Source: Arthrobacter_H rhombi
Lineage (GTDB): Bacteria > Actinomycetota > Actinomycetes > Actinomycetales > Micrococcaceae
Assembly (NCBI RefSeq): GCF_039526245.1
Contig: NZ_BAAAIV010000003.1
Location: 1 to 64,000 of the forward strand
Direction of reading: 5' to 3'
DNA length: 64,000 bases
Position 1 is the first letter of the stretch. The number at the start of each line of letters is the position of its first letter. Below are positions 18,740-27,649 of this stretch, in pieces. Below the pieces are notes generated by a model. The model was not told the DNA's origin, made no database searches, and worked only from the letters and a program-made list of their open reading frames with translations. The translations under genes were made by a program, and so were the position numbers.

Positions 18740-19658
18740 ATCGGATCCTCGGGTCGAGCCACGCGTACAACAGGTCCACCAACAAGTTGGCGAGGACGAA
18801 GACCACGATCAGTACGGTGACGATCGAAACGACAACGGGGGCCTCCCCGTTGAGCACGGCGCGGTACAGGGTGTTGCCCACGCCGTTGACGTTGAAGATT
18901 CCCTCAGTGACGATGGCACCGCCCATCAGGGCGCCCAGGTCGGCACCCAGGAACGTCACCACCGGAATCATCGAGTTGCGCAGCACGTGCACCATGACGA
19001 CGCGACGGCTGCTGAGCCCCTTGGCAGTGGCGGTGCGGACGTAGTCGGCACCTGAGTTTTCGATGACTGCGGTGCGCGTCAAACGCAGCACGTAGGCGAA
19101 CGAAACCAACCCCAGCACGAGCGCCGGCAGGACCAGTTCCCCGATGGACGCATCGCCGCTCACGGTCGGGTTGGCCCACTGCAGCTTGACGCCCACCACG
19201 AACTGCATGAGGAAACCGAGCACGAAGATCGGCACGGCGATGACGACCAGCGAGAAGACCAGGACGGTCGAATCGAACAGCTTGCCCTTCTTCAGTCCGG
19301 CGATGAGGCCGATGACGATGCCGAAGACGGCCTCGAAGATGAGGGCCATGATGGCCAGTCGTGCGGTGGTGGGGAAGACCCGGGCCAGGATGTCGGTGAT
19401 CGGCTGGCCGGCGAAGTTGGTCCCCAGGTCAAAGGTGAAGATCCCCTTGAGGTAGAGGAAGTACTGGACCCAGAAAGGCTGGTCCAGGTTGTATTGTTCG
19501 CGCAGCGCTGCCTCGACGGCGGGTGTGCAACCCTTTTCGCCACAGATCGCAGCTGTGGCGTCGCCGGGCAGCGAGAACACCAGGAAGTAGATCAGCAGCG
19601 TGGCACCCAGGAACACGGGGATCAGCTGCAGGAAACGGCGGAGCAGGAATCTGGCCAT
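18732..19658 (-). CDS. Peptide ABC transporter permease (DppB type)
   Basis: A protein of 308 residues beginning MARFLLRRFLQLIPVFLGAT, the classic DppB/OppB opening. The EAA loop is RTAVIENSGADYVRTATAKGL and the C terminus (LVDLLYAWLDPRIRY) also matches the family. It is the first permease gene of the importer operon and follows the binding-protein gene after a gap of 145 bases that holds a strong hairpin. Confidence 0.91.
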   Translation of the reverse strand: MARFLLRRFLQLIPVFLGATLLIYFLVFSLPGDATAAICGEKGCTPAVEAALREQYNLDQPFWVQYFLYLKGIFTFDLGTNFAGQPITDILARVFPTTARLAIMALIFEAVFGIVIGLIAGLKKGKLFDSTVLVFSLVVIAVPIFVLGFLMQFVVGVKLQWANPTVSGDASIGELVLPALVLGLVSFAYVLRLTRTAVIENSGADYVRTATAKGLSSRRVVMVHVLRNSMIPVVTFLGADLGALMGGAIVTEGIFNVNGVGNTLYRAVLNGEAPVVVSIVTVLIVVFVLANLLVDLLYAWLDPRIRYA

Positions 19659-19741
19659 CAGGCCTCACCCACCCGGGTGTGGCGCGCCCGTTCCGGGCAC
19701 AGGGAAAATAACATCAACTTAACCTTTGGGATGTGGCAGGA

Positions 19742-19780
19742 CCGCGGGGCCCGCTCCCGGGTGGGGAGCGGACCCCGCGG
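19742..19780 (-). promoter_or_regulatory. Intercistronic hairpin between binding protein and permease genes
   Basis: CCGCGGGG and CCGCTCCC at 19742-19758 pair with GGGGAGCGG and CCCCGCGG further on, making a long GC-rich stem. It lies between the stop of the binding-protein gene (19804) and the permease start (19658). Such hairpins typically keep the binding-protein message more abundant than the membrane genes, by partial termination or by blocking decay. That role is inferred. Confidence 0.6.
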
Positions 19781-19803
19781 AGGGCTTGGAAAGACCAGGA
19801 GCC

Positions 19804-21441
19804 CTATTTGCCGGTGATCGCGTAGTACAGGGGCACGCCGTTCCAACCAAACTTCACGTTGGTGACGTTGCTGCTCCAGCCGCCCTGGGCGACCTGGTAC
19901 CACAGGGGGATGGCCGGAAGATCAGCCAGGAGCATCTCCTGGGCCTTGTTCATTTCCTTGTTACCGTCTTCGACGGTTTCGGCAGAGAGGCCCTTGTTGA
20001 TGGCCGCGTCGAACTTCTTGTTCGCGTAGACCGCGTCGTTGGAGCCGGCACCGGTGGTGTAGATCGGGCCGAGGAAGTTCGCCAGGGACGGGTAGTCCGC
20101 CTGCCAACCGGAGCGGATGGCGCCGGTGAGCTTGTGCGCGGTGGCTTCCGTACGGGCTTCCTTGAAGGTCGCGTACGGCTTGCCGGCGACGGCGATGTCC
20201 AGGTTGTTCTTGATGTTGTTGACCACTGCCTCGACCCAGGTCTTGTGGTCACCCTTGTCGGCGTTGTAAGCGATGGTCAGTTTCTCGCTCTTGTCGTACG
20301 GCTGGATCGAATCCGCCTTCTTCCAGAGTTCCTTGGCCTTCTCCGGGTTGTAGGCGAGGTTCTCGTTGCCCGGGATGGAATCGGAGTAACCCTCGAGGAC
20401 GGGGGCCGTGAACTCCTTGGCCGGGGTGCGGCCACCGTTGAAGATGACCTTGGTGATCTCGTCGCGGTTGATGGCCATGGACAGGGCCTGACGGCGGAGC
20501 TTGCCGGCTTCACCCTTCCAGTTGTCCAGGTAGTACGGGATCGCGATCGTCTGGTTGCCCGCGTACGGGGACTCGATCGACCGATCACCCAGGTCGTTCT
20601 TGAAGTTCTTGATGTCGGAGGTCGGGATGACCTTCAGGACGTCCAGGTTGTCGGAGATCAGGTCCTGGTAGGCGGTGGTGTCGTTCTGGTAGATCTTGAA
20701 CGTCACGCCAGCGTTCTGGGCCTTCTGCGGTCCTTCGTAGCTGTCGTTCGGCACCAGCTTGATCTGCTGCTCGTGCTGCCAGGCGTTCTCGCCGTCGAAC
20801 TTGTAGGGGCCGTTGCCGACCGGGTGCTCGCCGTACTTCTTCGGGTCCTTCAAGGCCTCGGCGGGCATCGGGTAGAAGGCGCTGTAGCCCAGGCGCAGCT
20901 TGAAGTCCGACTCGGGCTGCTTGAGCTTCACGGTGAAGGTGCTGTCGTCGACCACCTTCAAACCGGACATCTTCTCGACCTTGGAGCCCTCGGCGGCCGC
21001 CTTGTCATAGCCGTCGATGCTCTCGAAGAAGTAGCTGCTCAGCTGCGCGTTCTTGGCTGCGGCACCATAGTTCCAGGCATCCACGAACGAGCTGGCCGTG
21101 ACGGGATCGCCGTTGCTGAACTTCTGGTCCTTCTTGAGCTTGATGGTGTAGTTCTGCGAGTCCTTGGTGTCGATGGACTCGGCCACCTCATTCTGGGGCT
21201 TGCCATCGGCGTCGTAGCTGATCAGGCCGGCGAACACGAGGTCGAGTACGGCGCCGCCGCCGACCTCATTGGTGTTCGTGGGGATCAACGGGTTCTGCGG
21301 TTCGGAGCCATCGGCGATGATGACCCGGCTGGTGTCGCCGCCGCCAGCGGCGGACTTGTCGCCGCCACCGCCACAGGCACTCAAGCTCAGCGCCACAACG
21401 GCTGCGACGCTGAGGATTTTAGAAGTGCGCGAATAACGCAT
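19804..21441 (-). CDS. Peptide-type ABC transporter substrate-binding lipoprotein
   Basis: A protein of 545 residues. A lipoprotein signal with lipobox LSAC puts the lipidated cysteine at residue 23, followed by a Gly-rich linker. The body is an SBP family 5 protein (DppA/OppA type), with segments such as LKKDQKFSNGDPVTASSFVD and a C-terminal AIPLWYQVAQGGWSSNV. The ATG at 21441 has GGAGAAAG just upstream. It is the first gene of the importer operon. Di- or oligopeptides are the likely substrates, but this family also takes up nickel chelates, sugars and siderophore-like compounds. Confidence 0.9.
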   Translation of the reverse strand: MRYSRTSKILSVAAVVALSLSACGGGGDKSAAGGGDTSRVIIADGSEPQNPLIPTNTNEVGGGAVLDLVFAGLISYDADGKPQNEVAESIDTKDSQNYTIKLKKDQKFSNGDPVTASSFVDAWNYGAAAKNAQLSSYFFESIDGYDKAAAEGSKVEKMSGLKVVDDSTFTVKLKQPESDFKLRLGYSAFYPMPAEALKDPKKYGEHPVGNGPYKFDGENAWQHEQQIKLVPNDSYEGPQKAQNAGVTFKIYQNDTTAYQDLISDNLDVLKVIPTSDIKNFKNDLGDRSIESPYAGNQTIAIPYYLDNWKGEAGKLRRQALSMAINRDEITKVIFNGGRTPAKEFTAPVLEGYSDSIPGNENLAYNPEKAKELWKKADSIQPYDKSEKLTIAYNADKGDHKTWVEAVVNNIKNNLDIAVAGKPYATFKEARTEATAHKLTGAIRSGWQADYPSLANFLGPIYTTGAGSNDAVYANKKFDAAINKGLSAETVEDGNKEMNKAQEMLLADLPAIPLWYQVAQGGWSSNVTNVKFGWNGVPLYYAITGK

Positions 21442-21510
21442 ACTTTCTCCTTGTGATACCGGCGGCGGGAGGTTTTCCGGGCACCGCAACGGCTGTTCGA
21501 TTATGAGGTT

Positions 21511-21530
21511 CAAGTGTTCTGAAACACTTG
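21511..21530. promoter_or_regulatory. Inverted repeat upstream of the peptide importer operon
   Basis: CAAGTGTT-CTGA-AACACTTG is a perfect 8-base inverted repeat about 70 bases before the start of the binding-protein gene. It is a likely operator for the importer operon, although no regulator gene is adjacent. The rest of the 271-base gap between 21441 and 21713 shows no gene; it must hold promoters for both flanking genes. Confidence 0.4.
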
Positions 21531-21712
21531 CTAGCCAATAGCGTAGGGCATCCAGCGGCCCAAATGTGACCCCGACCATCATTTCGGGTGTCCCAACACA
21601 CACGGCCAACACCGCTCGATCCGCGCCATGACGCCCATCCGGCGTTGACAAGAATTACACAGACTATTTTTTCTCCGAGGGAGCGCGCAGGTCGGCATGT
21701 TAGGTTTCGGCC

Positions 21713-22174
21713 ATGACAGGTGATCGACGCCCCCAGCACCAGCGCCCACCTTTCCGGGCCCGCCGGTTCGCCGCCGGCGCATTGGGTGCGTTCCTGATTT
21801 TTGCCGGGACCAGCCACCTCAGTTTCGCCCGGAAGGAGTTTGCCCAGCTCGTTCCCGACTGGATGCCCCTGGACAAGGACGACGTGGTGGTGCAGTCCGG
21901 AGTGGTCGAAATCGCCCTCGGCACCGGGTTGCTCACCCTGCCCGCCAGCCGCGCCCGGCTGGGGATGGCCATCGCCACGCTCTTCATCGCGGTCTTCCCC
22001 GGAAATCTTGATCAATTCATGCACCGCAAGACAGCCTTCGGCCTCGACAGCGACGCCGGCCGGCTGACACGCCTGGCCTTCCAGCCGCTCCTCGTCCTGT
22101 GGGCCCTCTGGTCCACGGGTGCCTGGCGCGAACTCCGCCGATCCCGTTCCGGGCATCGAGGCACCTCCCGCTAG
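21713..22174 (+). CDS. DoxX-like small membrane protein
   Basis: A protein of 153 residues with four hydrophobic segments (AAGALGAFLIFAGTSHLSF; VVVQSGVVEIALGTGLLTLP; MAIATLFIAVFPGNLDQFM; FQPLLVLWALWSTGAW). The pattern AGTSHL...PDWMP...SGVVEIALG is that of the DoxX-related membrane family often annotated only as membrane protein. The short basic N terminus is cytoplasmic. Function is unknown. It is transcribed divergently from the peptide importer. Confidence 0.7.
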   Translation: MTGDRRPQHQRPPFRARRFAAGALGAFLIFAGTSHLSFARKEFAQLVPDWMPLDKDDVVVQSGVVEIALGTGLLTLPASRARLGMAIATLFIAVFPGNLDQFMHRKTAFGLDSDAGRLTRLAFQPLLVLWALWSTGAWRELRRSRSGHRGTSR

Positions 22175-22268
22175 GGCAGCGCCGACACCGCATGCTGACA
22201 GGCCGGTGAGCCAGACGTAGGCTCGGGCACCAGCGGACAGACATCACCACACGGAGGAAGTGCCCAGC

Positions 22269-22742
22269 ATGCCCAGCTCCCCTGAACCCGCCGGCCGCGC
22301 TGACGAGTCGAAGGAAAGTGACGGCCCCGACACGGAACACCGGATCCCTGAAGGCGTCGATTCCGCGACCGTGGAGGCGCTGGGCAAGCTTTCGGAAGCG
22401 CTGGAGCTGACCGAGGACGCCCGGGGCAGCCTGTATAACTTCCACCGCAAGACGGGCGCCGCTGATCTGGCCCTCGGCGAGGCCGTGGAGATGCTCATTG
22501 CCGCCGGGCACGGGGAAATCGCCGCCCAACTGGAGCGCGATCTCGTGGGACGCAACGTGATCGAGCACCGGTGGACGTTCCAGATCATCGAGGACTACGA
22601 CGACGGCTACTACGCCAAGTTCCGCTCGCTTGAGAACAGGGCCCGTCAGGAACTTGCCGGGGGCAGACGGCATTTGCATGAGGCGCGCATGAAGGAAGAA
22701 CGCCGCACCCCTGGCCGGCGCCACCACGAACCCCACCCCTGA
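22269..22742 (+). CDS. Unknown soluble protein, helical and charged
   Basis: A protein of 157 residues from the ATG at 22269, which has GGAGGAAG about eight bases upstream; a GTG at 22260 is too close to that site. The N terminus is polar and low in complexity. Residues 40-150 are mainly helical and charged, with ALGKLSEALELTEDARGSLYNFHR and a YDDGYYAKFRSLENRARQEL segment. Similar small proteins of unknown function occur in related actinobacteria as far as I recall, but I know no domain name. It appears monocistronic. Confidence 0.65.
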   Translation: MPSSPEPAGRADESKESDGPDTEHRIPEGVDSATVEALGKLSEALELTEDARGSLYNFHRKTGAADLALGEAVEMLIAAGHGEIAAQLERDLVGRNVIEHRWTFQIIEDYDDGYYAKFRSLENRARQELAGGRRHLHEARMKEERRTPGRRHHEPHP

Positions 22743-22794
22743 GGACTCGCATCGTGCGGCCCTCCCGATCGGCGCCGACGGCGGGTTGGGTCGG

Positions 22795-24027
22795 TCAGGG
22801 CTGTACGCCCGCCAGCTGCTGGATGGCCAGACCGGCGTAGAGCGCAGCGCCGTCGGCGAGGACGTGATCCCCGAACACCGCACGGGCCGAGTGGTTGAAC
22901 GGTGCCGTGGCCGGGTCGACACCATCCGGAACCGCCGAGAGGAACGCGAAGGCGCCGGGGACTTCATCCAGCACGCGGGAGAAGTCCTCGGATCCTCCCA
23001 GTGGATGCGGCATCTCGAGGTAGCGGTCTGCACCCAGCAATTCTTCAGCGACGGATCGCAGGAACCGGGCCTGCCGGCCATCGTTCGTGGTCACCGGGTA
23101 TTCGGCGGCGTACTCGACGTCCACCTCGAGGCCATGGCCGGCGGCGATGCCGTGCAGCAATCGCGGGATGGTTTCGCGCAGCCGTTCCTGCGCCGCGGGT
23201 GAATACGACCTGATCGTCGCCTCGAAGTAGGCCGTGTCGGCGATCACATTTCTGGCGGTCCCGGCGCGCAGGACGCCGATGGTGATAACCACCGGATCGA
23301 AGATGTCGAATTGCCGGGTAACCAGGGCCTGCAGCGCGGTCACCATCTCGGCCGCCGTAGTGACGGGGTCCTTGGCCAGATGTGGTGCCGAGCCGTGGCC
23401 ACCGGCCCCGCGGACGGTGACGAACAGCCCGTCGGCCGCACTCATGATCGGCCCCTCCCGCGACAGCAGCATCCCGCCCGGAGCCAACGCGGAGGCCACG
23501 TGCAATCCAAAGGCGGCTTCCACGCGGCGGCCCGAGGCATCCAGGACGCCTTCTTCGATCATGATCGATGCTCCATCGCATCCCTCTTCCCCCGGCTGGA
23601 ACATCAACACGACATCACCCGCCAGTGACTCCCGGCGGGACGCCAGCAAGGAGGCGGCACCGGCGAGCATCGAGGTGTGCAGGTCATGCCCGCACGCGTG
23701 CATGGCACCGGGGATCTCCGATGCGTAGTCCAATCCGGTGTCCTCCTGGACCGGCAGCGCGTCCATGTCCCCGCGCAGCAGCACGGACCGGCGTTCGGCT
23801 CCGGCCGCACCGCCGCGCAACACGGCAGTCACCGAGGTGCAGGCGGTGCCCGTGGACACTTCGTAGCCCAGCGGCTCCAGCCAGGCCAGGACCTTCTCCT
23901 GGGTACGGGGAAGCTCCAGCCCGATTTCGGGCTGCCGGTGCAGCCGATGCCTCAGATGCGCGAGGTCGCCATGCAGGGACCGTGCGTCATCCAACAGGGA
24001 AGCGGATGAAGAGGAGGGACCGGTCAT
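22795..24027 (-). CDS. M20-family amidohydrolase (hippurate/amino-acid amidase type)
   Basis: A protein of 410 residues. Metal-binding and catalytic motifs of the M20D amidohydrolases are present: RGDMDALPVQEDTGLDYAS, MHACGHDLHTSMLAGAASLL and QPGEEGCDGASIMIEEGVLD, and a late GGSEDFSRVLDEVPGAF. These enzymes release amino acids from N-acyl or N-aroyl conjugates such as hippurate, N-acetyl amino acids or indole-3-acetyl amino acids. The exact substrate cannot be read from the sequence. The gene ends 52 bases from the convergent unknown gene. Confidence 0.88.
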   Translation of the reverse strand: MTGPSSSSASLLDDARSLHGDLAHLRHRLHRQPEIGLELPRTQEKVLAWLEPLGYEVSTGTACTSVTAVLRGGAAGAERRSVLLRGDMDALPVQEDTGLDYASEIPGAMHACGHDLHTSMLAGAASLLASRRESLAGDVVLMFQPGEEGCDGASIMIEEGVLDASGRRVEAAFGLHVASALAPGGMLLSREGPIMSAADGLFVTVRGAGGHGSAPHLAKDPVTTAAEMVTALQALVTRQFDIFDPVVITIGVLRAGTARNVIADTAYFEATIRSYSPAAQERLRETIPRLLHGIAAGHGLEVDVEYAAEYPVTTNDGRQARFLRSVAEELLGADRYLEMPHPLGGSEDFSRVLDEVPGAFAFLSAVPDGVDPATAPFNHSARAVFGDHVLADGAALYAGLAIQQLAGVQP

Positions 24028-24122
24028 GGGGTGCCTTTCGCCGTCGTACTCGGCACCACCTGCATGGCGCGACGTGCTTCACGTTACGCCAGCGACGCGC
24101 AGTGCGGCAGGGGCCCGGCAGG

Positions 24123-24929
24123 TCAGCTTCCGGTGGACCAGCCGTGGAACCACTCGATGTGCTCGCGCAACAGCTCGGCGGCCCGTTCGCCCTGGCCGGC
24201 GGCCACCGCGTCGAAGATGCCATGGTGCTGCTCGCGCAGCACCGCGGCGACCGGTTCCCAGGCCTGGTCGCTGCGCACTGCCCCGCTCACGTAGTCGCTG
24301 ATGGCCAGACGCAGTGATTCCATCATCGCCTCGATGACCGCGTTGCCGGCCAGCCCGGAGAGCAGCACGTGGAAGCGGGCGTCGAGTTCGTGGAAGGACT
24401 CGCGCTCCAGCTGCGGATCGTCCATGTCAGCCAGCAGCCCGCGGGCCTCCCGGAGCACTGCGGCACTGCGCTCGGGGTCGGCGTCCAGATCCGCGACGCG
24501 CGCCGCCCAGGTCTCCAGCAGGATGCGCGTCTGCACGATCTCCTGGACGCTCAAGCGTGCCGAGGCAACGTGCATGCGCAGTGCGGTGGCGATGCCGGCC
24601 GCCGGTTCGGAGATCACCACGGCTCCGGCACCGGGCCCGGATCCAGTGGCGGTGCGGACCACGCCCATGACATCGAGAATGCGGATGGCATCGCGCACGG
24701 AGGCCCGTGAGATGCCATGGGCCTCGGCCAGGGCGCGTTCACCGGGCAGTTGGTCGCCGACTTTCAGCGCGCCGGTCCGCAGCTCGTCCTCGATGTCGTC
24801 GAGGACGAGCTCGTAGGCCTTGGGCCTACTGGCTGCGGGGGTGTCGGTCGCGCTGCTGCGCTCGCTATCGGAAGGTTGTGCCACCCCGGCATTCTCCCAT
24901 GTGGCGGCCGCGTGGCCTTCTTTTTTCAT
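24123..24929 (-). CDS. lldR: FadR/GntR-type regulator, likely lactate-responsive (LldR-like)
   Basis: A protein of 268 residues. A winged helix-turn-helix begins near residue 37 (YELVLDDIEDELRTGALKVG, then LPGERALAEAHGISRASVRDAIRIL), followed by a FadR-type all-helical effector domain (FCD) with spaced acidic and His residues (ELDARFHVLLSGLAGN, LREQHHGIFDA, LREHIEWFHGW). The ATG at 24929 overlaps the lctP stop (TGATG). A GTG at 24884, preceded by GGGAGA, is a good alternative start. Linkage to lctP, and TGGTCAGACCA-type operators upstream of lctP and lldE, point to a lactate-responsive repressor. Confidence 0.85.
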   Translation of the reverse strand: MKKEGHAAATWENAGVAQPSDSERSSATDTPAASRPKAYELVLDDIEDELRTGALKVGDQLPGERALAEAHGISRASVRDAIRILDVMGVVRTATGSGPGAGAVVISEPAAGIATALRMHVASARLSVQEIVQTRILLETWAARVADLDADPERSAAVLREARGLLADMDDPQLERESFHELDARFHVLLSGLAGNAVIEAMMESLRLAISDYVSGAVRSDQAWEPVAAVLREQHHGIFDAVAAGQGERAAELLREHIEWFHGWSTGS

Positions 24930-26623
24930 CAGGGGGTCGGGAGCATCCAGCTCAGGACCGGGGTGGACTGCAGATACACCAGGCAGCACAGGATCAGCAG
25001 CATGGCCACGGACCAGCCGGCGACCTTGCGCAGGATGACTGATTCCTTCCCCTCCATGCCCACCGCGGTGGCGGCGATGGCCAGGTTCTGTGGGCTGATC
25101 AGCTTCCCGACCACACCGCCTGCGGTGTTGCCGGCGACCAGCAGGTTCGGGTCGATCCCCGCGTTGATGCCTGCGGTCTGCTGCAGCTTGGCAAACAGTG
25201 CGTTGGCGGAGGTGTCGGAGCCGGTGACCGCGGTGCCGATCCAGCCCAGGACCGGCGAGAGGAAGGCGAAGCCCGCTCCGGCGCCGGCCAACCAGGTGCC
25301 GATGCTGATGGTCTGTCCTGACAGGTTCATCACGTAGGCCAGGGCCAGCACGCAGATGATGGTCGTTGCCGCCCAGCGCATGTTGACGATGGTGCGCCAG
25401 ATCTCGGCAATGCCCCGCCCGACGGTGATCTTGTATCGGCCGCCGTCGTCCCAGATCGAGTAGACGATCGCCACGATGAGCCCGGTGATCAGCAGCAGCG
25501 TGCCGGGGCTGGAGAGCCACTGGAAGTTGTAGGTGGTCGACGAGAGCGCCTCGCCGCTGGAATTGACGACGTGCTCATGCAGCAGTGGCCACTTGACCTT
25601 GACGTCGGTGGCCTCGAGCAGCTTCGGGATGCTGATGCCCGCGGTCCACAGCTTGGCCAGGCCGAAGATGACGATGACCAGCAGGTAGGGGAACAGCGCC
25701 ATGAAGATCCGCGATCCCCCCAGCGGGGTCGCGGCGTCCTCTTCGGTGTGCGTGGCCCCGGATCCACCGACGAGGACGCGCTCGCGGGCAGCTTCCGTGC
25801 CGACCGGGGACCAGAAGCGCAGGAAGATGACGGCGGCTGCCAGTCCTGCCAGCGAGGCGACGATGTCGGTGAGCTCGTAGGCGAAGTACGTGGCGGTGAG
25901 GAACTGGGCGATGGCGAAGGTGAACCCGACGATCAGGGTGGCGGGCCAGCATTCCTTGACGCCTCGCCATCCATCGAGGATGAACAGCAGCAGGGTGGGG
26001 ACGAACAAGGCCAGCAGCGGGGCCTGGTGTCCCACGATCGCGCCGATATGCGCGGGGTCCAGGCCAGTCAGTGCGCCGGCGGTGGTGATCGGGATGGCGA
26101 CGGCGCCGAAGGCGACCGGTGCCGTATTGGCGACCAGGACAGCCGCTGCGGCGCGCAGCGGGGCCATGCCCAGGGCGATGAGCATGGTGGCCGTGATGGC
26201 CACGGGGGCGCCGAAGCCGGCCAGGGCCTCGAGCAGGCCGCCGAAGCAGAACGCGATGAGGACCGACTGGATGCGCACGTCCCCGCCGCCGATGGCGTCG
26301 AAGACCCGGCGCAGGTCATCGAACCTGCCGCTGACCACGGTGACCTGGTACAGCCAGATGGCCATGACCACGATCCAGACGACCGGGAACGCGCCGAACA
26401 CCCCGCCCATGACTCCTGACATCAGGGCCAGGCCCACCGGCATCTTGAACGCGAAGATCGAGACCAGCAGGGCCACGAGCAGCGACCAGGCCCCGGCGAC
26501 GTGCGCCTTGGTCTTGACGAGCGCCAACAACGCGAAGAACGTCACGAGCGGTAGCAGGGCCACGAGTGCCGACAAGGCGACGCTTCCGGCCACCGGGTCG
26601 GTGGGGGGTGTGAATGTGTCCAT
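24929..26623 (-). CDS. lctP: L-lactate permease (LctP/LldP family)
   Basis: A protein of 564 residues with about 13 membrane segments. Family hallmarks are GVFGAFPVVWIVVMAIWLYQ, FGGLLEALAGFGAPVAITAT and a C-terminal region with TGSDTSANALFAKLQQ and NTAGGVVGKLISPQNLAIAA. It imports L-lactate (and often glycolate) with protons. It is the first gene of a two-gene unit with the regulator and is divergent from lldEFG, so uptake and oxidation share one control region. Confidence 0.95.
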   Translation of the reverse strand: MDTFTPPTDPVAGSVALSALVALLPLVTFFALLALVKTKAHVAGAWSLLVALLVSIFAFKMPVGLALMSGVMGGVFGAFPVVWIVVMAIWLYQVTVVSGRFDDLRRVFDAIGGGDVRIQSVLIAFCFGGLLEALAGFGAPVAITATMLIALGMAPLRAAAAVLVANTAPVAFGAVAIPITTAGALTGLDPAHIGAIVGHQAPLLALFVPTLLLFILDGWRGVKECWPATLIVGFTFAIAQFLTATYFAYELTDIVASLAGLAAAVIFLRFWSPVGTEAARERVLVGGSGATHTEEDAATPLGGSRIFMALFPYLLVIVIFGLAKLWTAGISIPKLLEATDVKVKWPLLHEHVVNSSGEALSSTTYNFQWLSSPGTLLLITGLIVAIVYSIWDDGGRYKITVGRGIAEIWRTIVNMRWAATTIICVLALAYVMNLSGQTISIGTWLAGAGAGFAFLSPVLGWIGTAVTGSDTSANALFAKLQQTAGINAGIDPNLLVAGNTAGGVVGKLISPQNLAIAATAVGMEGKESVILRKVAGWSVAMLLILCCLVYLQSTPVLSWMLPTP

Positions 26624-26651
26624 CGTTCGGTCCTTACACGCGAGTGACTGG

Positions 26652-26688
26652 CTTCCGTGGTCAGACCACTATGGTCTGACCACGGAAG
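26652..26688. promoter_or_regulatory. LldR-type operator upstream of lctP (perfect 17-bp inverted repeat)
   Basis: CTTCCGTGGTCAGACCA at 26652-26668 and its exact reverse complement at 26672-26688 flank a CTA centre. Each arm contains the TGGT-N3-ACCA core recognised by FadR-family lactate regulators. A candidate lctP promoter (minus strand) has TATGCT at 26687-26692 with TTCACA 18 bases upstream of it, so the repeat covers the region just downstream of that -10 box. Confidence 0.75.
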
Positions 26689-26764
26689 CATAACCTGTAC
26701 AGTGGGCTCTTGTGAACCCCGTCACAGCGATTCATTGTCCCGACCAGCAATTCCCCCCGGCCAC

Positions 26765-26804
26765 TAGACGGGTCACCCCCACCGACCTATAGTGGTCAGA
26801 CCAC
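26765..26804 (+). promoter_or_regulatory. lldEFG promoter with overlapping LldR-type operator
   Basis: TAGACG (26765-26770) and TATAGT (26788-26793) are spaced 17 bases apart and form a plausible promoter. GTGGTCAGACCAC at 26792-26804 overlaps the -10 box and repeats the core found upstream of lctP. Binding there would block transcription of lldEFG directly. The lldE ATG follows 44 bases later with a GGAAGG ribosome site. Confidence 0.65.
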
Positions 26805-26848
26805 ACCGGCTACGGCGTCGTCCCGACGGCACCACGGAAGGCATCACC

Positions 26849-27649
26849 ATGAAAATCGCCCTCTTCGCCACCTGCATCGTCGATGGCATGTACCCCAGCA
26901 CGGCACGCGCCACGGTCTCGATCCTGGAGCGGCTCGGCCATGAGGTCGTCTTCCCTCCCGGTCAGGCCTGCTGCGGCCAGATGCACATCAACTCCGGCTA
27001 TTTCAAGGAAGCCCTGCCCGTGGTCGCGAACCACATCAAGGCCTTCGACACCACCGACTACGACGTCGCCGTCGCCCCCTCGGCCTCCTGCGTCGCCTCG
27101 GTGAAGCACCAGCAGCCGATGATCGCCGAACGCGCCGGTGACACCGGGCTGAAGCAGCGGGCCGAAGACGTCGGGGCCCGCACCTACGAACTCTCCCAGC
27201 TGCTCGTCGACGTCCTGGGCATCACCGACGCCGCCGCGCAACTGGGCAGCTGGTTCCCCACCTCGGTGACCTACCACCCGTCCTGCCACGGCATGCGGCT
27301 GCTCCACCTGGGCGACCGCCAACTGGACCTGCTGCGCACCGTCGAGGACATCCAGCTCACCGACCTGCCCTCGGCCGACCAGTGCTGCGGTTTCGGCGGC
27401 ACCTTCTCGATGAAGAACGCCGAGGTCTCCTCGGCCATGCTCGAGGACAAGGCGGCGAACGTCACCTCCACCGGTGCCTCGCTGTGCACCGGCGGCGACG
27501 CCTCCTGCCTGCTGCACATCGGCGGCGGCCTCTCGCGCACCGGAGCCGCAGCGGGCACCCTGCACCTGGCCGAGATCCTCGCCAGCACCCGGGAGCACCC
27601 GTACGACGCCGGTACCTCCTTCGGCGCGAAAGCTGAGGTGGCACGATGA
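26849..27649 (+). CDS. lldE: Lactate utilization protein, (Fe-S) subunit LldE/LutA
   Basis: A protein of 266 residues starting MKIALFATCIVDGMYP. It carries two CCG-type cysteine motifs (GQACCGQMH near residue 45 and DQCCGFGGTFS near 180) that bind iron-sulfur or heterodisulfide-type clusters. With LldF and LldG it forms the LutABC-type L-lactate oxidising complex, which converts L-lactate to pyruvate in the cytoplasm without a flavin Lld enzyme. I chose the ATG at 26849 for its ribosome site and the conserved opening. Confidence 0.93.
   Translation: MKIALFATCIVDGMYPSTARATVSILERLGHEVVFPPGQACCGQMHINSGYFKEALPVVANHIKAFDTTDYDVAVAPSASCVASVKHQQPMIAERAGDTGLKQRAEDVGARTYELSQLLVDVLGITDAAAQLGSWFPTSVTYHPSCHGMRLLHLGDRQLDLLRTVEDIQLTDLPSADQCCGFGGTFSMKNAEVSSAMLEDKAANVTSTGASLCTGGDASCLLHIGGGLSRTGAAAGTLHLAEILASTREHPYDAGTSFGAKAEVAR

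Noticed and set aside
19726..21456. Long plus-strand open frame antisense to the peptide-binding lipoprotein gene.
   Set aside because: It has no start signal or domain; the minus strand encodes a complete lipoprotein with lipobox and ribosome site.
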